Positions 54,930-61,475 of a stretch of DNA of 64,000 bases are shown piece by piece. Position 1 is the first letter of the stretch. Each line of letters opens with the position of its first letter. The position numbers were made by a program, and so were the translations under genes. The stretch comes from Variovorax sp. PBL-H6 (GTDB taxonomy: Bacteria; Pseudomonadota; Gammaproteobacteria; Burkholderiales; Burkholderiaceae_C). The stretch spans positions 2,108,001-2,172,000 of the forward strand of contig NZ_LR594659.1 of assembly GCF_901827155.1 (NCBI RefSeq), read 5' to 3'. Under the pieces are notes generated by a model. The model had not been told where the DNA came from. It made no database searches and saw nothing but the letters and a program-made list of their open reading frames with translations.

Positions 54930-55976
54930 ATGAAATTCCTGAAGATCCTCGTGCTGGGCGCGGTTGCCGCGCTGGCGCAGGTCCCGCTCGCCTCGCAGGC
55001 CCAGACCACCGTGACCTTCGCGGGCTTCGGCGGCCCGCTGCAGGAGGCCATGGTCAACCAGATGTTTGCCGACGCCGGCAAGCTCAACATCCGCATCAAG
55101 GAAGACCGCAACGGCTTCTGGACCGGCATCAAGGCCCACCTGATGGCCAAGGCGCCCGGCTGGGACCTGACCGAGGTTGGCTTCGCGCGCTGCGAACAGG
55201 CGGCGCAGGCCGGCCTGATCCAGGACGTCGACTACACGGTGGTCGACAAGAGCAGGATATCGGCCGCGCTCGCGCAGCCGAAGTATGTCGGCGTCTACAC
55301 CTTCACCTATGGCCTGACCTACCAGACCAAGAAGTACGGCGCCAACGGGCCGAAGAGCTGGGCCGACTTCTTCGACGTGCAGAAATTCCCCGGCCGCCGC
55401 ACGATGCTGGCCGACGGCCTGTACGCACTGGAGATCGCCCTGTTGGCCGATGGCGTGCCCGCGGCCGATATCTACAAGCTGCTGCGCACGCCGGCCGGCG
55501 TGGACCGGGCCTTCGCCAAGCTCGAGAAGCTCAAGCCGCATGTCGCCGTCTGGTACAAGTCCAGCGGCCAGGCGATGCAGCTGATGCGCGACGGCGAAGT
55601 GGACATGGGCCTCATCTCCAACGCCCGCGCCCAGTCGGTCGTGAAGGACGGCACGCCGCTGACCTTCGTCTGGGACCAGGCCTTCATCGACACCGAGTGC
55701 CTGATGGTGCCGAACAACGCGCAGAACACGAAGGCGGTGATGCAGCTCGTCAACTCCGCGCTCGACACGAAGAACCAGGCCGCGTTCGCGACCGCCAGCT
55801 ACTACGGTCCGACCAACCTCAAGGCTTTCGAGGGCGGGCTGATCCCCGCCGCGGCAATGGAATGGCTGCCGAGCGCGCCGCAGAACCTGTCGAGGCAGGT
55901 GTGGGCCGACCAGCGCTGGTATGCGGCGCCGGAGACCGAGGCGGTGCTGCAGCGCTTCGCCAAGTTCCTTCAATGA
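54930..55976 (+). CDS. Periplasmic binding protein of spermidine/putrescine-type ABC transporter
   Basis: A 348-residue binding protein with a signal peptide (KFLKILVLGAVAALAQVPLA, cleavage after ASQA). It has the PotD/AfuA-like pattern VTFAGFGGPLQEAMVNQMFA, LIQDVDYTVVDKSRISAALA, YGANGPKSWADFFDVQKFPG, and DGEVDMGLISNARAQSVVKD. The fold is the SBP family 1-type cluster D. It probably binds an amine or another cationic compound; the exact ligand is not visible. Stop overlaps the ATG of the ATPase (ATGA). Confidence 0.85.
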   Translation: MKFLKILVLGAVAALAQVPLASQAQTTVTFAGFGGPLQEAMVNQMFADAGKLNIRIKEDRNGFWTGIKAHLMAKAPGWDLTEVGFARCEQAAQAGLIQDVDYTVVDKSRISAALAQPKYVGVYTFTYGLTYQTKKYGANGPKSWADFFDVQKFPGRRTMLADGLYALEIALLADGVPAADIYKLLRTPAGVDRAFAKLEKLKPHVAVWYKSSGQAMQLMRDGEVDMGLISNARAQSVVKDGTPLTFVWDQAFIDTECLMVPNNAQNTKAVMQLVNSALDTKNQAAFATASYYGPTNLKAFEGGLIPAAAMEWLPSAPQNLSRQVWADQRWYAAPETEAVLQRFAKFLQ

Positions 55977-57148
55977 CGGCCGTCCTCGACCCGGCGGCCG
56001 GCATGCCCGCGGATTCGAGCGCATCGCCAGCCGGCATGGGGGCGCAGGGCGCGGCGGCCTTTGCCGGCACCTTGCCGGAGCGTGCTTCCGCCGGCATCCG
56101 CGTCGAAGCGCTGTGCAAGCGCTACGGCAGCTTCACCGCGCTGGACCAGGTCGCGCTGGCCGTGAAGCCGGGCGAGTTCCTGACCCTGCTGGGCCCGTCG
56201 GGTTCGGGCAAGACCACGTTGCTGAACATCGTGGCGGGCTTCATCCGGCCGGACTCGGGCTCGCTCTGGTTCGGCGGGGAGGACGTGACGCAGATGCCCG
56301 TGCACCGGCGCGAGCTGGGCATGGTGTTCCAGAACTACGCGCTGTTCCCGCACAAGAGCGTGTACGAGAACATCGCCTTTCCCCTGCGGGTGCGGAAGAT
56401 GCCGCAGGCCGAGATCGACCGGCGCGTGCGGGCAGTGCTCGAGCTGGTGCAACTGCCCCAGCTGGGCGGACGCAGCATCGCCGCGCTTTCCGGCGGCCAG
56501 CGCCAGCGCGTGGCGCTCGCGCGCGCCGTGGTGTTCTCGCCGCGCATCGTGCTGATGGACGAGCCGCTTTCGGCGCTCGACAAGAACCTGCGCGAGCAGA
56601 TGCAGGTCGAGATTCGCCGGCTGCACGAGAAGATCGGCGCCACCACCCTCTACGTGACCCACGACCAGCGCGAGGCGCTGACCATGAGCGACCGCATCGC
56701 CGTGATGAACAGGGGCCAGATCGAGCAGTGCGACAGTGCTGCCGCCGTGTACGAGAAGCCCGCCAGCCGCTTCGTTGCCGGCTTCATCGGCGAGACCACG
56801 CTCGTGCCCGCCGCGGCGAACTCCTCGCGGTCGGTGATGCTTCCGGGCGGCACGCTGCTCGGCGTGGAAGATCCGCTCCCCGCGTCGGCGTCACTGCACG
56901 TCGCATTGCGTGCCGAGCGCCTCCTGCTGCCGGGCGAGTACGGCGCCGGCGCAAACCGGATTCCGGCCGTCATCGAAGACGTGATCTACCAGGGCGACAG
57001 CCTGCTCCTGGTTGCCCGCATCGAAGGTGGCCACAGCGTGTCCGTTCGCAAGCCCTTGCGGGGCGCTGCCGGTGCGCACGGCTTCGTCGCGGGCCAGCCG
57101 ATCGCGCTCGGGCTGATGCCGGCCGCGACCATCGTCGTGGCCGACTGA
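55973..57148 (+). CDS. Spermidine/putrescine-type ABC transporter ATPase (PotA-like)
   Basis: A 391-residue ATPase. Core: Walker A GPSGSGKTT, Q-loop VFQNYALFPHKSV, signature LSGGQRQRVALARAVV, Walker B VLMDEPLSALDKNLRE, switch His in VTHDQREALTMSD. The C-terminal domain TOBE_2 begins near residue 280. An N-terminal extension of ~40 Ala/Gly-rich residues is longer than usual. It overlaps the binding-protein gene by 4 bp. The following gene is an oxygenase, and the two permeases come only after it, which is unusual. Confidence 0.88.
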   Translation: MTAVLDPAAGMPADSSASPAGMGAQGAAAFAGTLPERASAGIRVEALCKRYGSFTALDQVALAVKPGEFLTLLGPSGSGKTTLLNIVAGFIRPDSGSLWFGGEDVTQMPVHRRELGMVFQNYALFPHKSVYENIAFPLRVRKMPQAEIDRRVRAVLELVQLPQLGGRSIAALSGGQRQRVALARAVVFSPRIVLMDEPLSALDKNLREQMQVEIRRLHEKIGATTLYVTHDQREALTMSDRIAVMNRGQIEQCDSAAAVYEKPASRFVAGFIGETTLVPAAANSSRSVMLPGGTLLGVEDPLPASASLHVALRAERLLLPGEYGAGANRIPAVIEDVIYQGDSLLLVARIEGGHSVSVRKPLRGAAGAHGFVAGQPIALGLMPAATIVVAD

Positions 57149-57182
57149 ACCCCTGCGCCGCCCACTCCACGGGAAGTACCTC

Positions 57183-58187
57183 ATGCAACAGACCATCGCC
57201 CCACCTACCTCCACCCGCCCGCGTCCGCAGCCGCCACGAACCAACCCGATGCCGCCGGAAGGCGAGGGCGGCTTCTCGCAGTCGTGGTTCCCGGTCGCGC
57301 TGTCCACGGACCTGGCGGAAGGCCAGGTGCTCGGCGTCCCGTTCCTCGACGGCAAGATCGTCGTCTTCCGCAAGGAGGGCGGCGTGCCGCAGGCGATGAG
57401 CGCGTACTGCCCCCACATCGGTGCGGATCTCTCGGTGGGGCGGGTGGTCGGCCATCGCGTGCAGTGCGCCTTCCATCACTGGGAATACGACGGCGAGGGT
57501 GTGTGCGTGAAGACCGGCATCGGCGATCCACCGCCCAAGGCCGCCTGCCTGTTCGTCTTTCCGACCCAGGAGCGCTTCGGCATCATCTGGGTCTTCAACG
57601 GCGAGGAGCCGCTGTTCGAGCTGCCGTCGCTGCCCTATCCCGATGCCGAACTGGCGAGCGGCGCCTACCGCATGGGCGAGCCGCTGCGCTGCGACCCCTG
57701 GGTGTTCGCCGCCAACACGCCGGACATGCAGCACCTGAAGGTGGTGCACAAGATCCGCTTCGACGCCGACGATCCGCACGAGCTGGTGCGCTGGCATCCG
57801 CACGGCATGGAGTTCAGCTACACCGGCGTGCACCAGGGCGACGTGCCGATCGCGAACACGGCCGGCATCCTCGGCACCAGCGTGTTCTACCGCTGGGGCA
57901 TGTACAACGGCTACTGGCGCTGCAACGTGACCGGCTTCTCCCTGCCGCGGCCGGGCCAGCACGAGGTCTTCAGCTGCAGCCTGGTGCGGGCCGGACCGGA
58001 TGCGCAGGCGCAGCTGGCCGACGTGCTCGGCATCAGCCGCCGCACCGTCGGCGAGGACAAGGACATCCTCAACACCATCCACTACCGGCAGGGCCTGCTC
58101 ACCAAGGCCGACACGACGCTGGCGCGCTTCCTGCGGTACTTGCGCAGCTATCCGCGGGCGCATCCGTCCGGCCCCTTCATCAACTGA
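57183..58187 (+). CDS. Rieske non-heme iron oxygenase, alpha subunit (second copy)
   Basis: A 334-residue paralogue of the oxygenase at 53881. The Rieske site CPHIGADL ... CAFHHWEY and the iron site NTPDMQHLKVVHK match, with the same FNGEEPLF and DPWVFAANTPDMQHLK blocks. Both also end in a common HPS-x-x-FI. It lies within the ABC transporter operon, between ATPase and permeases. Either the two alpha subunits form a hetero-oligomer or they act on successive substrates. No electron transfer partner is encoded in the window. Confidence 0.87.
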   Translation: MQQTIAPPTSTRPRPQPPRTNPMPPEGEGGFSQSWFPVALSTDLAEGQVLGVPFLDGKIVVFRKEGGVPQAMSAYCPHIGADLSVGRVVGHRVQCAFHHWEYDGEGVCVKTGIGDPPPKAACLFVFPTQERFGIIWVFNGEEPLFELPSLPYPDAELASGAYRMGEPLRCDPWVFAANTPDMQHLKVVHKIRFDADDPHELVRWHPHGMEFSYTGVHQGDVPIANTAGILGTSVFYRWGMYNGYWRCNVTGFSLPRPGQHEVFSCSLVRAGPDAQAQLADVLGISRRTVGEDKDILNTIHYRQGLLTKADTTLARFLRYLRSYPRAHPSGPFIN

Positions 58188-58204
58188 GCCGGGCCAGGTC
58201 TGCC

Positions 58205-59092
58205 ATGTCCGCGCGCACCCTCCCGTCGCTCCCCGCCCCGGCCGCCGCCGACAGCGACCGTGACGAGCAGCGCTGGATGCTGCTCGACATTGCACCCGGC
58301 GCGGCCCTCGTCGCCCTGCTGCTGGTGGTGCCGCTGCTGTGGCTCTTCTGGATGTCGTTCTCGGACGGGCAGGGCGGCCTCACGCTCGGCAACTACGCGC
58401 GCATCTTTGCGGACGGCTCCTATGCGCGCGCCTTCAATCTCACGCTGTGGATGGCGGCGGCCACCACCCTGATCTGCGCCGTGGCCGGCTACACGCTTGC
58501 GTATGCGCTGACGCTCCTGCCGCGCTGGGCGGTGACGATCGCCCTGGCGTTGGTCGCGCTGCCCTTCTGGACCAGCGTGCTGGTGCGCACCTACGCCTGG
58601 CTCGTGCTGCTGCAGAACCGCGGCATCGTGAATTCGCTGCTGCAGAAGTCCGGCCTGCTGGACGCACCGCTGCCGCTGATGCACAACGTGACCGGTGCGC
58701 TGATCGGCATGGTGCACATCATGCTGCCCTTCATGGTGTTTCCGCTCTATGCCGCGCTGCAGAAGGTGGACCCGGACCACGTCCGCGCGGCGGCCGGCAT
58801 GGGCGCGTCGCCCACCTGCACCTTCTGGCGCGTGTTCTTTCCGCAGACCGTGCCCGGCATCGTCGCGGGCTGCGTGCTGGTGTTCGTGCTGTGCCTGGGC
58901 TTCTACATCACGCCGGCGCTGCTCGGCGGCGGCCGGACCGTCGTGATGTCGATCCTGATCGAGCACGAGATCGGCGGCAGCATGAACTGGGGCATCGGCA
59001 GTGCGGTGGCCGTGTTCTTCGTGGCCGTCGTGCTGGCGGTCTTCGCCGTGGCCGGGCGCTGGATGCCGGTCGACCGGCTGTTCCAGAGGTAG
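58205..59092 (+). CDS. Spermidine/putrescine-type ABC permease (PotB-like)
   Basis: A 295-residue permease with six membrane segments, the first near residue 30 (ALVALLLVVPLLWLFWMSFS). The EAA loop is VRAAAGMGASPTCTFWRVFF with PQTVPGIVAGC. Similar to PotB/PotH and to Fe(III)/opine-type permeases. It starts 17 bp after the second Rieske gene. An N-terminal extension of ~25 hydrophilic residues is present. Confidence 0.88.
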   Translation: MSARTLPSLPAPAAADSDRDEQRWMLLDIAPGAALVALLLVVPLLWLFWMSFSDGQGGLTLGNYARIFADGSYARAFNLTLWMAAATTLICAVAGYTLAYALTLLPRWAVTIALALVALPFWTSVLVRTYAWLVLLQNRGIVNSLLQKSGLLDAPLPLMHNVTGALIGMVHIMLPFMVFPLYAALQKVDPDHVRAAAGMGASPTCTFWRVFFPQTVPGIVAGCVLVFVLCLGFYITPALLGGGRTVVMSILIEHEIGGSMNWGIGSAVAVFFVAVVLAVFAVAGRWMPVDRLFQR

Positions 59093-59096
59093 CGCG

Positions 59097-59897
59097 ATGC
59101 AACCCCTCGTGTCTCATTCGCGCCGTGCCTGGCTCTACCTGCTGGCGCTGGTGGTCGTGCTCTTCCTGGTGCTGCCGGTGCTGATCGTGGTGCCGATGTC
59201 CTTCTCGGATTCGCGCATGCTGGACTTTCCGCCGAGGGGCTGGTCGCTGCGCTGGTACGAGCGCTTCTTCACCGCCATGGAATGGTCGGGCGCCTTGATC
59301 GTCAGCCTGAAGGTGGCCGCCTGTACGGTGCTGCTCGCCACGCCACTGGGTGTTGCCGCCGCGTACGGCATCCATTGCGGGCGCAAGGCAGCCGTCGGTC
59401 CGCTGCAGACGCTGCTGCTGTTGCCGCTGATGGTGCCCCACATCGTGGTGGCTGTCGGCATCTTCTACGTGTTCGTCAAGCTGGAGATCCTCGGCAGCTT
59501 CTTCGGCCTGGTGCTGGCCCACTCGATGCTCGCGCTGCCCTTCGTCGTCGTCACGGTGCTGGCCGGCCTGCGCTCCTACGACATGGCCCAGGAGATGGTG
59601 GCCCGCAGCCTCGGCTGCACCCGGCTGCGCGCCTTCCTCACGGTCACGTTGCCGCAGATCCGCGTGAGCGTCCTGTCGGGCGCCCTGTTCGCCTTCGTCA
59701 CCTCGCTGGACGAGGTCGTGGTGTCGCTCTTCATTGCCGCAGGCGACAACGCGACGATCACCAAGGTGATGTTCGGATCGCTGCGCGACGAGATCGATCC
59801 GACGATCGCCACGGTCAGCACGCTGCTGATCCTTTGCAGCCTGGTGGCCGTGGTGCTGAGCGCTGTTTTCTCGCGAAGGCCGATGCCGGAGGGATGA
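59097..59897 (+). CDS. Spermidine/putrescine-type ABC permease (PotC-like)
   Basis: A 266-residue permease. It begins with YLLALVVVLFLVLPVLIVVP, contains the EAA loop EMVARSLGCTRLRAFLTVTL with PQIRVSVLSGALFAFVTSLD, and keeps the PotC-type Asp-Glu in SLDEVVVSLFIAAGD. It lies 4 bp after the PotB-like gene and completes the importer. Stop at 59897, 19 bp before the convergent FAD oxidase gene ends. Confidence 0.88.
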   Translation: MQPLVSHSRRAWLYLLALVVVLFLVLPVLIVVPMSFSDSRMLDFPPRGWSLRWYERFFTAMEWSGALIVSLKVAACTVLLATPLGVAAAYGIHCGRKAAVGPLQTLLLLPLMVPHIVVAVGIFYVFVKLEILGSFFGLVLAHSMLALPFVVVTVLAGLRSYDMAQEMVARSLGCTRLRAFLTVTLPQIRVSVLSGALFAFVTSLDEVVVSLFIAAGDNATITKVMFGSLRDEIDPTIATVSTLLILCSLVAVVLSAVFSRRPMPEG

Positions 59898-59916
59898 GCC
59901 CCGCGCTGCGTTGGCT

Positions 59917-61338
59917 TCAGGCCTGCGGCCGGATGTTCTGGTTCTGGCTGAACAGGTTTCCCGGGTCGAATCTTGCCTTCAGCGCGGCCAGCCGCGCATA
60001 GTTCGCGCCATAGGCGCCGCTTGCCACGCGCTGCGTCTCGTCCTCCGACATGAAGTTCACGTAGACCCCGCCGGTCGCGTGCGGCGCCAGCGCATCGAAC
60101 AGCGCACGCGCCCAATCGATGCATTCGCGGTCGCCACCGGCTTCGCGCCAGCGCGTGTGCACGTTGACGGCGAACTCCGCATCGCGGTGCGGGTAGGCCG
60201 TGTCGCCGGCCTTGACCCGGTTGATCTGCCCGCCCAGTTGGCCGATGAAGATCTCGCACTCGTCGCTCGGCAGCCCGGCCGTGGCGCTGCACACGATGCG
60301 CTCGACCTCGGCATTCAGCGCCTTGAAGTCGTGCGACTTCCAGTAGTTGCGGGCGCCCGGCTGCAGCAGCGGGTCGAAGGCGGTCTGCCAGGCGGCGAAG
60401 GGCATCGGCCCGACGTGCTCGCCCGCAGGCGTGCCCCAGCTGCGCAGCGGACTGGCGAGCTGTTCGCCACGGCCGAGCTCGCCGATCCAGCAGAAGGCGA
60501 TGACGAGCACTTCCTTGCCGTGCACATCCGCCGGGAGGAAGGGCAGCGGGGGCGCCTTGCGCAGCACCATCCAGGCGGTCATCTCGTCGCCCGCGTCGGC
60601 CGTGAACCTGCGATAGCCCTCGAACACCTGCTTCGCCTGGTCGAGCGGATAGACGATCAGCCCCGCCAGCACCTCGGGGCCGAGCGGGTGCAGCCGGTAT
60701 TCGAACGAGGTGACCACGCCGAAGTTGCCGCTGCCGCCGCGCACCGCCCAGAACAGGTCGGCGTTGTGCGTCTCGCTCGCCTGCACGAACTCGCCGGACG
60801 CGAGCACCACGTCGACGCCCGTCAGGTTGTCGATGGTCAGCCCGCGCTTGCGGCTTTGCCAACCGAAGCCGCCGCCCAGCGTGAGGCCGGCGATGCCGGT
60901 GGTGGAGTTGATCCCGGTGGGCGTCGACAGGCCGAAAGCCTGCGTCTCGCGATCGAAATCGGACAGCAGCGCGCCGGGCTCGACACGCGCGAGGCGTGCC
61001 ACCGGATCGACGCGTACCGACTTCATTGCCGAGAGATCGATCATCAGGCCGCCATCGCAGGCAGCCTTGCCGGCGATGTTGTGGCCGCCGCCCTTGACTG
61101 CCATCAGGAGCTGGTGCTCTTGCGCAAACTTCACGGCCTGGATCACGTCGGCTGCGCCGGCGGCACGCACGATCGCAGCCGGCCGGCGGTCGATCATGCC
61201 GTTCCACAGCGTGCGTGACACGTCGTAGCCGTCGTCCCCGGGCAGCAGCAGGGCGCCGCGCAGTGCCCCGCGCAGCGTCGCGATGGGCTCGTCGGCGATG
61301 CCGACCGTGCCCCCTTGGGCGGTGTGAAAGTCAATCAT
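59917..61338 (-). CDS. FAD-dependent oxidase of the berberine-bridge (BBE-like) family
   Basis: A 473-residue flavoprotein with an FAD_binding_4 (PCMH) domain (residues 50-220) and a C-terminal BBE domain. His86 in VKGGGHNIAG is the usual covalent FAD attachment residue. Further motifs: VRVDPVARLARVEPGALLSD, GLTLGGGFGWQSRKRGLTID, and SGNFGVVTSFEYRLHPLG. The end VYVNFMSEDETQRV and FDPGNLFSQNQNI is typical. Members oxidise sugars, alkaloids or alcohols. The Cys of bicovalent enzymes is not apparent, so probably monocovalent. Start ATG 61338, convergent with the ABC operon, and in the same direction as the kinase upstream. Confidence 0.85.
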   Translation of the reverse strand: MIDFHTAQGGTVGIADEPIATLRGALRGALLLPGDDGYDVSRTLWNGMIDRRPAAIVRAAGAADVIQAVKFAQEHQLLMAVKGGGHNIAGKAACDGGLMIDLSAMKSVRVDPVARLARVEPGALLSDFDRETQAFGLSTPTGINSTTGIAGLTLGGGFGWQSRKRGLTIDNLTGVDVVLASGEFVQASETHNADLFWAVRGGSGNFGVVTSFEYRLHPLGPEVLAGLIVYPLDQAKQVFEGYRRFTADAGDEMTAWMVLRKAPPLPFLPADVHGKEVLVIAFCWIGELGRGEQLASPLRSWGTPAGEHVGPMPFAAWQTAFDPLLQPGARNYWKSHDFKALNAEVERIVCSATAGLPSDECEIFIGQLGGQINRVKAGDTAYPHRDAEFAVNVHTRWREAGGDRECIDWARALFDALAPHATGGVYVNFMSEDETQRVASGAYGANYARLAALKARFDPGNLFSQNQNIRPQA

Positions 61339-61475
61339 GGAACTGTTCTCCTTGGACTGCCGCCGGCCGGACGGCGCGGTTTTCAACGGCTGGGAAGAAG
61401 TCTGCTGGCTCTTGGTAACCACCGCGCGTCGCGGCGACTCGTCTTTGTATCGACCCGGTATCGAAGGGCGAAGGT

